Source: SZAS-79 sp965279075 (lineage in GTDB: Bacteria > Pseudomonadota > Gammaproteobacteria > Burkholderiales > SG8-39). From it: a DNA stretch of 64,000 nt. Made by a program: the position numbers and the translations under genes. The notes beneath the pieces are model-generated. The model made no database searches and was not told where the DNA came from. It worked only from the letters and a program-made list of their open reading frames with translations. Below, piece by piece: positions 48,669 through 56,820 of the stretch. Position 1 is the stretch's first letter; each line of letters begins with the position of its first letter. The stretch spans positions 1-64,000 of the forward strand of contig CBDIHI010000004.1 of assembly GCA_965279075.1 (NCBI GenBank). The letters run 5' to 3'.

Positions 48669-49132
48669 TTTTTCGCGCCTTTTCCCGGTGCGGATTTCTC
48701 TGCATCCACGAAGGAGTTGCCCACCGGCACCTTCACGTCCATCTGCGGCACGTGGCACTGCGTGCAGAAGTAGCGGCGCGGCGAGATCTCGGAGCGGAAG
48801 TTGCCGTCGCGGTCCATGAAGTGCGTGACGCTGACCATGGGCGCCTGCGACTCCGCGGTGCGGTCGCGGCCGTGGCAGCTCATGCACTTGTTGAAGCTGC
48901 GGTCGACCTGGTAGTTCTCGATCTGGTGGGGGATCACGGGCGGCTGCATGGCGAAGGCCCGGCCCTTGCGCAGGTCGTCGTTGACCGGCTTCGGGATCAG
49001 CGGGGCGGCGGCCTCGCGCTCGAGCGAGGTGCCCCCGCGCAGGCCGGCGGGATGCCCGTCGGTGGGTTGCGCGAAGGCCGGGGCCGAGGCGAGCCCGAGC
49101 ACGCAGAGCATCAGGGCAATGGTGGTTTTCAT
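48665..49132 (-). CDS. napB: NapB, diheme cytochrome subunit of periplasmic nitrate reductase
   Basis: The protein has 155 residues with a signal peptide (LGLASAPAFAQ) and two heme motifs, CMSCH and CTQCH. Upstream His residues (VIPHQIENY, VSVTHFMDRDG) are the expected second axial ligands. NapB relays electrons from NapC to NapA in the periplasm. It lies 14 bases after napA. Confidence 0.95.
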   Translation of the reverse strand: MKTTIALMLCVLGLASAPAFAQPTDGHPAGLRGGTSLEREAAAPLIPKPVNDDLRKGRAFAMQPPVIPHQIENYQVDRSFNKCMSCHGRDRTAESQAPMVSVTHFMDRDGNFRSEISPRRYFCTQCHVPQMDVKVPVGNSFVDAEKSAPGKGAKK

Positions 49133-49146
49133 CTGTCTCTCCTTGC

Positions 49147-51642
49147 CTAGGCTGCCACGATCCGGACCGCGCATTTCTTGAAGTCCGTCTGCCGCGAGAT
49201 CGGGTCGGTGGCGTCCAGCGTCACCTTGTTGATGAGTTGGGTGGCGTCGAACCAGGGCACGAACACCAGCCCTTGCGGCGGCTTGTTGCGGCCGCGGGTT
49301 TCCACCCGCGAGCGCATCTCTCCGCGGCGGGAGATCACGCGCACTTCCGATCCGCGCCGGAGTTTCAGCTTCGCTGCGTCCTCGGGGTGCATGAACACGA
49401 CGGCGTTGGGAAAGGCCTTGTACAGCTCGGGCACGCGCCCCGTCATCGAGCCCGAGTGCCAGTGCTCCAGAACGCGGCCGGTCGACAGCCAGAACGGGTA
49501 GTCGGCGTCCGGTTCCTCGGCGGCCGGTTCGTAGGGCAGCGCGATGATGTTGGCGCGGTGGTCGGGGTTGCCGTAGAAGTCGAAGCCGCTGCCCGCCTTG
49601 GCGTAGGGGTCGGTGCCTTCGCGGTAGCGCCACTTGGTCTCCTGGCCCTTGACCACGGGCCAGCGCAGGCCGCGCACCTTGTGGTACTGGTCGAAATCGG
49701 CCAAGTCGTGCCCGTGCCCGCGGCCGAACTCGGCGTATTCCTCGAACAGCCCCTTCTGCACGTAGAAGCCGTGGGCCTTCGACTCGTCGTTCTCGTAGCC
49801 GGCCTCGACCTGCGTGGCCGGGAACTTGTTCACCGAGCCGTTGGCGTAGAGCACCTGGAAGAGGGTCTTGCCGCGCAGCTCGGGCTTCTTCGCGATCAGC
49901 TCCTCGGGCCAGACGTCCTCCACCTTGAAGCGCTTCGAGAACTCCATCAGCTGCCAGAGGTCGGACTTCGCCTCGCCGGGCGCTTTCACCAGCTGGTGCC
50001 AGAACTGAGTGCGGCGCTCGGCGTTGCCGTAGGCGCCTTCCTTTTCCACCCACATCGCGGTGGGCAGGATCAGGTCCGCCGCCTGCGTGGTCACGGTGGG
50101 GTAGGCGTCGGACACGACGATGAAGTTCGCCGGGTTGCGGTAACCGGGCAGGCCCTCGCCCATCATGTTGGCGGCGGCCTGCATGTTGTTGTTGACCTGC
50201 ACCCAGTAGCAGTTGAGCTTGCCGTCCTTCAGCATGCGGTTCTGCAGCACGGCGTGGTACCCGGGCTTGTCGGCGATGGTGCCTGCCGGCAGCTTCCAGA
50301 TCTCCTCGGCCTTGGCGCGGTGCTTGGGGTTGGTCACCACCATGTCGGCGGGCAGGCGGTGGGAGAACGTGCCGACCTCTCGCGCGGTGCCGCAGGCCGA
50401 AGGCTGGCCGGTGAGCGAGAACGGCGAGTTGCCGGGCGTGGAGATCTTCCCGGTCAGCAGGTGGATGTTGTAGACGAGGTTGTTGGCCCACACGCCGCGC
50501 GTGTGCTGGTTGAAGCCCATGGTCCAGAACGAAACCACCTTGACCTTCGGGTCGGCGTACAGCTCGGCCAGGGCCTTGAGCTTGTCCTCCGGCACTCCCG
50601 AGAGCTTCGCGGTGTACGCGGCCGTATAGGGCTTCACGTAGTCGCGGAACTCCTCGAACGTCATCGGGGTCATGTCGTTCGCCTTGGCCGCGTTCTTGGC
50701 CTTCTTCTCCAGCGGGTGCTCCGGGCGCAGGCCGTAGCCGATGTCCTCGGTGCCGCGCTTGAACGTGACGTGTTTCGCCACGAAGTCCTTGTTCACCTTG
50801 CCGTTGGCGATGATGTAGTTGGCGATGTAGTTGAGGATCGCGAGGTCGGTCTGCGGCTTGAATATGATCGGGAGGTCGGCGAGGTCGAAGCTGCGGTGCT
50901 CGAACACCGACATCACGGCGACCTTCACCGAGGGGGTGGACAGGCGCCGGTCGGTGACGCGCGTCCACAGGATCGGGTGCATCTCGGCCATGTTCGAGCC
51001 CCACAGCACGAACGCGTCGGCCGCCTCGATGTCGTCGTAACAGCCCATCGGTTCGTCCATGCCGAACGTGCGCATGAAGCCGCCCACCGCCGAGGCCATG
51101 CAGTGCCGCGCGTTGGGGTCGATGTTGTTGGAGCGGAAGCCCGCCTTGTACAGCTTGTTGGCGGCGTAGCCTTCCCAGATCGTCCACTGGCCGGAGCCGA
51201 ACATGCCGACCGCCGTGGGGCCCTTGGCCTTCAGCGTGGCCTTCCACTTCTCGGCCATGATGTCGAACGCCTTGTCCCAGCTGATCGGCGTGAACGCGCC
51301 TTCCTTGTCGTACTTGCCGTTCTTCATGCGCAGCAGCGGCCTGGTCAGGCGGTCGGTGCCGTACATGATCTTGGAAAGGAAGTAACCCTTCACGCAGTTC
51401 AGCCCGCGGTTGACCTCGGACTGCGGGTCGCCGTGCGTGGCGACCACGCGGTTGTTCTTCACCGCGACGTTCACGCCGCACCCGGTGCCGCAGAAGCGGC
51501 ATGCGGCCTTGTCCCACTTCAGCTCCGTGGAGGCGGCCTCGGTTGCGATGTTGGCCGCCCCCGAAGGCAGCGGGATCCCCGCGGCGGAAGCCGCAACGGA
51601 GGCGGCGGTGTTGCGGATGAATTCGCGGCGGGTAAGCGTCAT
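49147..51642 (-). CDS. napA: NapA, catalytic subunit of periplasmic nitrate reductase
   Basis: The protein has 831 residues. A Tat signal (TRREFIRNTAAS) exports the folded enzyme. The 4Fe-4S ligands are C48-x2-C51-x3-C55 and C83, and the molybdenum ligand is Cys181 in PNARHCMAS. The C-terminal dinucleotide domain contains FWLSTGRVLEHWHSGSM. It reduces nitrate to nitrite in the periplasm. The length is normal. The ATG overlaps the napD stop. Confidence 0.97.
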   Translation of the reverse strand: MTLTRREFIRNTAASVAASAAGIPLPSGAANIATEAASTELKWDKAACRFCGTGCGVNVAVKNNRVVATHGDPQSEVNRGLNCVKGYFLSKIMYGTDRLTRPLLRMKNGKYDKEGAFTPISWDKAFDIMAEKWKATLKAKGPTAVGMFGSGQWTIWEGYAANKLYKAGFRSNNIDPNARHCMASAVGGFMRTFGMDEPMGCYDDIEAADAFVLWGSNMAEMHPILWTRVTDRRLSTPSVKVAVMSVFEHRSFDLADLPIIFKPQTDLAILNYIANYIIANGKVNKDFVAKHVTFKRGTEDIGYGLRPEHPLEKKAKNAAKANDMTPMTFEEFRDYVKPYTAAYTAKLSGVPEDKLKALAELYADPKVKVVSFWTMGFNQHTRGVWANNLVYNIHLLTGKISTPGNSPFSLTGQPSACGTAREVGTFSHRLPADMVVTNPKHRAKAEEIWKLPAGTIADKPGYHAVLQNRMLKDGKLNCYWVQVNNNMQAAANMMGEGLPGYRNPANFIVVSDAYPTVTTQAADLILPTAMWVEKEGAYGNAERRTQFWHQLVKAPGEAKSDLWQLMEFSKRFKVEDVWPEELIAKKPELRGKTLFQVLYANGSVNKFPATQVEAGYENDESKAHGFYVQKGLFEEYAEFGRGHGHDLADFDQYHKVRGLRWPVVKGQETKWRYREGTDPYAKAGSGFDFYGNPDHRANIIALPYEPAAEEPDADYPFWLSTGRVLEHWHSGSMTGRVPELYKAFPNAVVFMHPEDAAKLKLRRGSEVRVISRRGEMRSRVETRGRNKPPQGLVFVPWFDATQLINKVTLDATDPISRQTDFKKCAVRIVAA

Positions 51643-51905
51643 TTGATGAACTCCTTCATTGCAGCCTCGTCTTCCGAGTGCTGGTAGACCATTTCGATGT
51701 TGAGGACGCCGGGCAGCGCGCGGATGCGGTCCATCTGGTCGAGCAGGGCGCCGGTGCCCGGGCCCTCGAGCAGTACGACGAGCTTGCCGGCCGGGTCGGT
51801 CGCGCTGACCGGGGACCCGGTGACCGATTCGATCGCCGCAGCGGCGGCGGGAAGGTTTTCGGGGCGGACTCGGGCGATGCAGCTGGCGATGTGGAGTTCA
51901 GGCAC
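51639..51905 (-). CDS. napD: NapD, NapA-specific chaperone
   Basis: The protein has 88 residues with the NapD opening HIASCIARVRPENLPAAAAAIE and a ferredoxin-like fold. It binds the Tat signal of NapA to hold back export until cofactors are in. The start is GTG (51903-51905), overlapping napF by eight bases; the end overlaps napA. Confidence 0.92.
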   Translation of the reverse strand: MPELHIASCIARVRPENLPAAAAAIESVTGSPVSATDPAGKLVVLLEGPGTGALLDQMDRIRALPGVLNIEMVYQHSEDEAAMKEFIK

Positions 51906-52191
51906 CGGCCGCCTCCCTGGGCGCCACGGTTATGGCATTCGCCGGGCAGACCTTCGCGCATTCGCCGCAGCGCGTGCAGCGCTCGGGGTCGAACACGGGC
52001 CTGGGCATGGCGCCCGCCTGCAGCATGAAGCGCAGGGCGCCCGCTTCGCAGGTGTCGCGGCAGCTTTCGCACTGCACGCCGTGGAACGCAAAGCAGGTTT
52101 CCGCGAGCACGACCGAGGGCTGTGCCGGGTCGGGCCGCTTGCCGCGCAGGAAGAACGCGCGGCGCGAAGGGTTCGGTACGCCGGAGGCCAT
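51898..52191 (-). CDS. napF: NapF-like ferredoxin (short form)
   Basis: The protein has 97 residues. The N-terminal PSRRAFFLRG fits NapF. A Cys-rich segment CESCRDTCEAGA and a full 4Fe-4S motif CTRCGECAKVCPANAI follow, so it binds at most two clusters, against the three or four of the roughly 160-residue E. coli NapF. NapF is thought to help NapA assembly in the cytoplasm. It sits between napE and napD with close spacing. Confidence 0.87.
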   Translation of the reverse strand: MASGVPNPSRRAFFLRGKRPDPAQPSVVLAETCFAFHGVQCESCRDTCEAGALRFMLQAGAMPRPVFDPERCTRCGECAKVCPANAITVAPREAAGA

Positions 52192-52195
52192 GGGA

Positions 52196-52363
52196 TCAGC
52201 CCCTGGGCGGCCCGATGAGCATCTGCGACAACCAGATGAACAGGCCGTACGCGCCGACCAGCGCCACCGCCAGCGCGGGGGCGAGCACTACGGTCAGAAA
52301 TACGAATACGCGCGTTTCGCGCGTCCGCGTCTCGGCGGGAATGACCTCAGGGGGGGTGTCCAT
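52196..52363 (-). CDS. napE: NapE, small membrane protein
   Basis: The protein has 55 residues, with RTRETRVFVFLTVVLAPALAVALVGAYGLFIWLSQM: a charged start and one transmembrane helix, typical of NapE. It is the first gene of the nap operon, four bases before napF. Its role is unknown, and it is not needed for catalysis in other species. Confidence 0.88.
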   Translation of the reverse strand: MDTPPEVIPAETRTRETRVFVFLTVVLAPALAVALVGAYGLFIWLSQMLIGPPRG

Positions 52364-52425
52364 CGAACGTCTCCGGGCGTTTCTTCGGGCTTTCGCAAAG
52401 TATGCCCTCCCTTGGTGCACGCGTA

Positions 52426-52439
52426 TTGATGCAAATCAA
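52426..52439. promoter_or_regulatory. FNR/Dnr-type box upstream of nap
   Basis: TTGATGCAAATCAA is a perfect TTGAT-N4-ATCAA site centred 70 bases before the napE start. At the usual -41.5 activator spacing it would place the transcript start about 28 bases before napE. It is the third such site in the window and ties nap to the nir units. Confidence 0.85.
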
Positions 52440-52470
52440 TCCGCGTACAGTTGAGACGCGTTCTTAAATA

Positions 52471-52496
52471 ATAAGTATTTTATTTCATATACTTAT
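52471..52496. promoter_or_regulatory. Inverted repeat with NarL/NarP-like heptamers upstream of nap
   Basis: ATAAGTAT-N10-ATACTTAT is a perfect 8-base inverted repeat in an AT-rich patch overlapping the ubiD stop codon. Each arm contains a NarL-type heptamer (AKRRGTA as ATAAGTA; TACYYMT as TACTTAT), but the order is outward, not the usual 7-2-7 form. It may serve nitrate control of nap or end the ubiD transcript. Confidence 0.4.
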
Positions 52497-53873
52497 CCCG
52501 GCCTGGCGCAGGATCGCGCGGGAGCGCTCCCGTTGTGCATCCGAGATCGTGAGCCGCTCGGCGAAGTCCTTGCCGACAGGTCGGGTCGCATCTATGCCCA
52601 TCTTCGTGACCGTGAAAGTCTCCGGGTCCGAGGTCGGGTCGAGGATGGCGCCTTTGGCGCCGGGGATGAACACGATGTCCTTCTCGGCCTTTACCCGCGT
52701 GGCCACCGCCCACATCACGTCGTTCATGTCGAAGATGTCCACGTCCTCGTCCACGACGATCACGTACTTGGTGTAGAACTCGGTGCCGAGCGCCGCCATG
52801 ATCGCCTGCTGCGGTTCGCCCTGGGAGGACTTCTTCATCTTCACGATGGCGACGAAGGCGCCGCAGGTGCGATGCGGAACGTGCACCGCGATCACGTTGG
52901 GCAGGTTGCGCCGGAGCGTATTGAGGATCTCGCCTTCGCGCGTCACGCAGGAGACGAGGATGTGGTCCTGCGACATGCCCGAGGCGACCGAGTGGTACAT
53001 CGCGTCCCGCCTCATCCGGATGCGGTGCGCGACGAAGACGTTCTGCGTGCTGCGATACGAAGCGTAGCCGGTGAACTCGCTGAACGGGCCCTCGTGCTCG
53101 TGGACGTCGGCGAGGATCTCACCCTCGATGATGATCTCGGCGCCGGCGGGGACTTCGAGATCCTGAACGCCGGTCTTTGCGAGGCGGTAGGGCTCGCCGA
53201 ACAGGCCGCCGATGATCTCGAACTTGCGCACGTCGGGCGGGTAGGCGAACACCATCGAGCCCATGTAGTGCAGCGGGTGGATGCCCAGCGTGATCGCGGC
53301 GGGGAGCGACTCCCCCTTGGCCTCAGCGCGCCGGTGGAATTCGTACATGCGGCGGCGCGAATGGAGCGACACGCCAAGGCGGTTCTTCCCCGTCAGCATG
53401 AAGCGGTGGAAGCCCGTGGTGTCGATGCCCGTGACCGGGTCGCGCGCAGTGAGCTGCCCGGCGGTGACGTAGGGCGCGGCATCGACCGAGAAATGCGTTG
53501 GAATCGGCAGCTTCGTGAGGTCGACCTGGTCGCCCTCGATCACCACTTCCTGCCAGGGTGCGTCCTTGACCGTCTCGCAGGGGATGTACTTCTGGCAGCG
53601 TTCGCGAAAGGCGCTGGGCAGGTCGGGTTGCGCCACGCCCAGGCACGCGGCGAGGAGCTTCCTGTTGCCGGCGATGTTCGTCACCAGCGGCATCGTGTGG
53701 CCTTCGATGTTCTCGTAGACGACGACCGGGCTCCGGCCGGCGTACTCCAGCTCGAACACGATGGAGGTCATGTCGAGGTGCGTGGTTACCGGCGCCTTGA
53801 TGCGCAGGATCTCGTCGGGGTAGTCGCGCTCCACCATCGCGAGGAAGCCTCGCAGGCTCTGCGGGTCGGTCAT
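52485..53873 (-). CDS. UbiD family decarboxylase
   Basis: The protein has 462 residues with SLRGFLAMVERDYPDEILRI at the N-terminus and the prenyl-FMN enzyme blocks GFHRFMLTGKNRLGVSLHSRR and HEHEGPFSEFTGYASYR, which holds the catalytic Glu region. UbiD enzymes need prenylated FMN from UbiX, not seen here, and reversibly decarboxylate aromatic or unsaturated acids. It sits just downstream of a Bug receptor gene on the same strand, which suggests catabolism of an imported acid rather than ubiquinone synthesis. Confidence 0.92.
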   Translation of the reverse strand: MTDPQSLRGFLAMVERDYPDEILRIKAPVTTHLDMTSIVFELEYAGRSPVVVYENIEGHTMPLVTNIAGNRKLLAACLGVAQPDLPSAFRERCQKYIPCETVKDAPWQEVVIEGDQVDLTKLPIPTHFSVDAAPYVTAGQLTARDPVTGIDTTGFHRFMLTGKNRLGVSLHSRRRMYEFHRRAEAKGESLPAAITLGIHPLHYMGSMVFAYPPDVRKFEIIGGLFGEPYRLAKTGVQDLEVPAGAEIIIEGEILADVHEHEGPFSEFTGYASYRSTQNVFVAHRIRMRRDAMYHSVASGMSQDHILVSCVTREGEILNTLRRNLPNVIAVHVPHRTCGAFVAIVKMKKSSQGEPQQAIMAALGTEFYTKYVIVVDEDVDIFDMNDVMWAVATRVKAEKDIVFIPGAKGAILDPTSDPETFTVTKMGIDATRPVGKDFAERLTISDAQRERSRAILRQAGISI

Positions 53874-53902
53874 CGTGCGGTCTCCGTTGTTATGGGGTGA
53901 TG

Positions 53903-54874
53903 CTATTCGGCCTTGATGCCGGCATCCTTCACGATCCGGCTCCAGCGCTGGATGTCGTTGCGGATGGTGGCGCGGAACTGCTCGGATGTATCCCCGATCG
54001 GGTTGGATCCGATATCGAACATCTTCTGGCGGAATGCCGGCTCCTTGACGATGGCCTGCACCGTCTCGGACAGCTTCGCGACGATCTCGGACGGCGTCCT
54101 GCCCGGGGCCACCAGCCCGTTCCACGGTCCGACGTCGTAGCCGGGGAGCCCGGATTCGGCGATGGTGGGCAACTCGGGCGCCTGCTCGACGCGCCGGGGG
54201 CTGGTTACCGCGAGGCCGCGCAGTTTGCCCGAGCGCACCTGCGGCAGCGCATCCGAAAGGTTGGCGAACATCAGTTGCACGTCGCCGGCGAGCAGCGCGC
54301 CGATCGCGGGCGGCCCGCCCTTGAACGCGACGTGGACCAGCTTCGTGCCGGTCATGCTGCCGAACACCTCGCCCGACAGGTGGGTGGTGCCGCTCACGCC
54401 CGAAGAGCCGAAGTTGAGCTTGCCCGGGTTGGCCTTCGCATAGGCGATCAGGTCCGGCACCGATTTCACCGGCAGTGCGGGATTGACCATCAGCAGCAGC
54501 GCGTTGTTGGCCACGTTGCTGATCGGCGCGAGGTCATTGACCGGGTCGAACCCGACCGACTTCATCAGGCTGGGCGAAATGGTGTGCGGCCCGAGCGAGG
54601 ACATCAGCAGCGTGTAGCCGTCGGGCGCGGCCTTGGCGGTGAACTCGGTCGCCACCACGCCGCCCGCACCGGGCTTGTTCTCGACGATCACGGGCTGGCC
54701 GAGGAGCGCCTGCATGCGTTCGGCGATCGTGCGGGAAACGATGTCGGTGTTCCCGCCCGCGGCGAAGCCCACCAGGATGCGGATGGGCTTGTTGGGGTAC
54801 GGGGACTGGGCCTGGACCGGCAGTGCGGCGGATACTGCGGCGAGCAGCAGAAGGGCGGCGAAAGTGCGTTTCAT
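53903..54874 (-). CDS. Bug/TctC-type periplasmic solute receptor
   Basis: The protein has 323 residues. The signal peptide ends near VQAQS, then YPNKPIRILVGFAAGGNTDIVSR and KAAPDGYTLLMSS mark the family. It lies 29 bases before the ubiD gene on the same strand and probably shares its transcript, so the ligand may be the UbiD substrate. Confidence 0.93.
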   Translation of the reverse strand: MKRTFAALLLLAAVSAALPVQAQSPYPNKPIRILVGFAAGGNTDIVSRTIAERMQALLGQPVIVENKPGAGGVVATEFTAKAAPDGYTLLMSSLGPHTISPSLMKSVGFDPVNDLAPISNVANNALLLMVNPALPVKSVPDLIAYAKANPGKLNFGSSGVSGTTHLSGEVFGSMTGTKLVHVAFKGGPPAIGALLAGDVQLMFANLSDALPQVRSGKLRGLAVTSPRRVEQAPELPTIAESGLPGYDVGPWNGLVAPGRTPSEIVAKLSETVQAIVKEPAFRQKMFDIGSNPIGDTSEQFRATIRNDIQRWSRIVKDAGIKAE

Positions 54875-54941
54875 CGGTGGATCCCTCTCGTGGTTGTTGT
54901 GACCGGAGACTTAGCAATCGCCATGCCATCGAAGCCCCGCG

Positions 54942-55817
54942 CTAGCCGTCGTTTCGCTGCGAGCGGTACCACTCGAGGATCTGCTCGCCGTTCCAGTGCA
55001 GCACGCCCGGCATCCGGTTGATGCGCTCGTACACCTCCTCGAGGTACTTGATCCGGAAAGGCTGGCCGCTGATGTAGGGATGGATCGCTATCGCGAGGAT
55101 CTTGGGGCGCTCCGCGCCTTCCATGTAATAGCGCTCAAAGGAGTCCATGCACTTCTGCGTCCAGTAGGCGGCCTCGTGATGCTGCACGGCCATCACCGGG
55201 ATGTCGTTGGTCTCCACCGAGTACGGCAGCGTGACGAGCGGGCCGTTGGCGGTGTGGATGGTGGTGGGCTCGTCGTCGTAGACCCAGTCGCCGATGTATT
55301 TCACGCCTGCGGCGGCGAGCAACTCGGGCGTGTCGAGCGTCTGGGTGAGGCCGGGCCCGAGCCAGCCCACCGGACGCTTGCCGGCGAACTTTTCCAGCAC
55401 GTCCATCGACCGTTCGATCATCGCCTTCTGGTCCGGCTCCTTGTGGATCGGCCCCTGCTCGAAGCTGTGGCCCATGAACTCCCAGCCCGCGTCCTTGCAG
55501 GCCTGCGCGACGCGCGGGTAGTCGAGGCACACGCGAGCGTTGATGGAGAGCGTCGGGCGCATGGCGAGCCGGTCGAAGAGAGCCTTGAAGCGCCAGAACC
55601 CGACGCGCATGCCGTACTCGTGCCAGCTCCAGTTGGGCACGTCGGGGAGCAGTGGCACGCCGGTGGGGGCGGGGAGCACCTGCCGGGCCATGGGCTTCGC
55701 TATGTCCCAGACCTCGAGGTTGACGATCGTCCAGACGATCACGCGCGCGCCGCCCGGGAGCCTGAGCGGGAGGCGGTCGACGATTGCCGAATAGGGGACG
55801 CGTTCGCGCGGTTGCAT
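54942..55817 (-). CDS. Polysaccharide deacetylase family protein (PuuE-like)
   Basis: The protein has 291 residues, a NodB-type barrel with ARVIVWTIVNLEVWD, WEFMGHSFEQGP, PVGWLGPGLTQTLDTPELLAAAGVKYIGDWVYDDEP and LAIAIHPYISGQPFRI. The closest group is the cytoplasmic PuuE/allantoinase-like branch that hydrolyses cyclic amides, rather than chitin deacetylases. No signal peptide. It lies upstream of the Bug-ubiD pair on the same strand. Confidence 0.85.
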   Translation of the reverse strand: MQPRERVPYSAIVDRLPLRLPGGARVIVWTIVNLEVWDIAKPMARQVLPAPTGVPLLPDVPNWSWHEYGMRVGFWRFKALFDRLAMRPTLSINARVCLDYPRVAQACKDAGWEFMGHSFEQGPIHKEPDQKAMIERSMDVLEKFAGKRPVGWLGPGLTQTLDTPELLAAAGVKYIGDWVYDDEPTTIHTANGPLVTLPYSVETNDIPVMAVQHHEAAYWTQKCMDSFERYYMEGAERPKILAIAIHPYISGQPFRIKYLEEVYERINRMPGVLHWNGEQILEWYRSQRNDG

Positions 55818-55908
55818 GCGGTGGGAGCTCCTGTCGATGCGGTCCGGGGGATTCTACCTTCCGTCGGGGTGGTACCCTTGCACCTTCCTTCCCGTACGGT
55901 ATCCCGCG

Positions 55909-56817
55909 TTGCCGGCAAAACCCACTCCCCGCTGGCTCGGCATCCTTGCGCTGCTGTGCATCTCGGTCGTGTTCGGCAGCAACCACATCGCCGCGCGTTT
56001 CGCGTTCGAGCATGGGTCGAACGTGGTGACGGCGGTGACCTTCCGCGCGACCTTCGCGATGTTCTTCGTGCTCGCGCTGCTGCTCGCGAACCGGGTGTCC
56101 TTCGCGCTGCCCGGCATCACGCGGCTGCGCGGGATCGTGATCGGCCTGTTCCTGCTGATGCAGAGCTATTGCGTGTTCTCGGCGGTGGCGCGCATCCCGG
56201 TCGCGCTTGCATTGCTCGCCTTCAATACCTATCCGATGGTGATCGCGATGATCGCGTGGATGGTGGACGGGGAGCGGCCGACCAGGCGCGCACTGTTCGC
56301 CATGCCCGTGGCGCTGGCGGGCCTTGCGCTTGCGTTGGACGTCGGCGGATGGAGCGGTGCCGGAGCGCGCAGTTTTTCCGGCCGCTGGGACGAGATCGGC
56401 CTGGGCGTGCTGTTCGCGACGGGGGCCTCGCTGTCCTTCAGTGCGGCCCTGTACCTGACGACGCGCTGGCTGAAGGACGTGGACGGGCGCCTGAGGACCT
56501 TCCTTGCGACCGGGACCATCGCCCTCGTCGCGCTGGCGGGCGGAACGCTCAGCGGGGCCTTCGTCCCACCCGCCGACGGCACCGGCTGGGTTGCGCTGGT
56601 GCTGGTGGGGTTGTTCTACAGTTGCGGCGTCACCGCGCTGTTCGTCGTGCTGCCGAAGATCGGCGTCGTCAACAACTCGGCCGCCCTCAACTTCGAGCCG
56701 GTGGCCGTGCTGGTGATGGGCTGGCTGCTGCTCGGGCAGGCCATGGCGCCGCTGCAGGTGTTCGGCGCGCTGGTGGTGATAGGCGCGATCATCGCGCTGA
56801 GCACCGGCAAGAAATAG
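55909..56817 (+). CDS. EamA/DMT-superfamily transporter
   Basis: The protein has about 302 residues with ten hydrophobic helices and two EamA repeats (LALLCISVVFGSNHIAARFAFE; VALVLVGLFYSCGVTALFVVLPKIG, then NFEPVAVLVMGWLLLGQ). It probably exports small metabolites or amino acids across the inner membrane. The start is unsure: TTG at 55909 gives the normal N-terminus close to the first helix and leaves room for a divergent promoter; starts at 55837 (ATG) or 55816 are open. Confidence 0.85.
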   Translation: MPAKPTPRWLGILALLCISVVFGSNHIAARFAFEHGSNVVTAVTFRATFAMFFVLALLLANRVSFALPGITRLRGIVIGLFLLMQSYCVFSAVARIPVALALLAFNTYPMVIAMIAWMVDGERPTRRALFAMPVALAGLALALDVGGWSGAGARSFSGRWDEIGLGVLFATGASLSFSAALYLTTRWLKDVDGRLRTFLATGTIALVALAGGTLSGAFVPPADGTGWVALVLVGLFYSCGVTALFVVLPKIGVVNNSAALNFEPVAVLVMGWLLLGQAMAPLQVFGALVVIGAIIALSTGKK

Positions 56818-56820
56818 CCT

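Noticed and set aside
48665..51517. 950-codon minus-strand frame over napA that ends as napB
   Set aside because: Only its last part (napB, from 49132) is real; the rest is an out-of-frame reading of napA with Arg/Gly/Pro-rich sequence.
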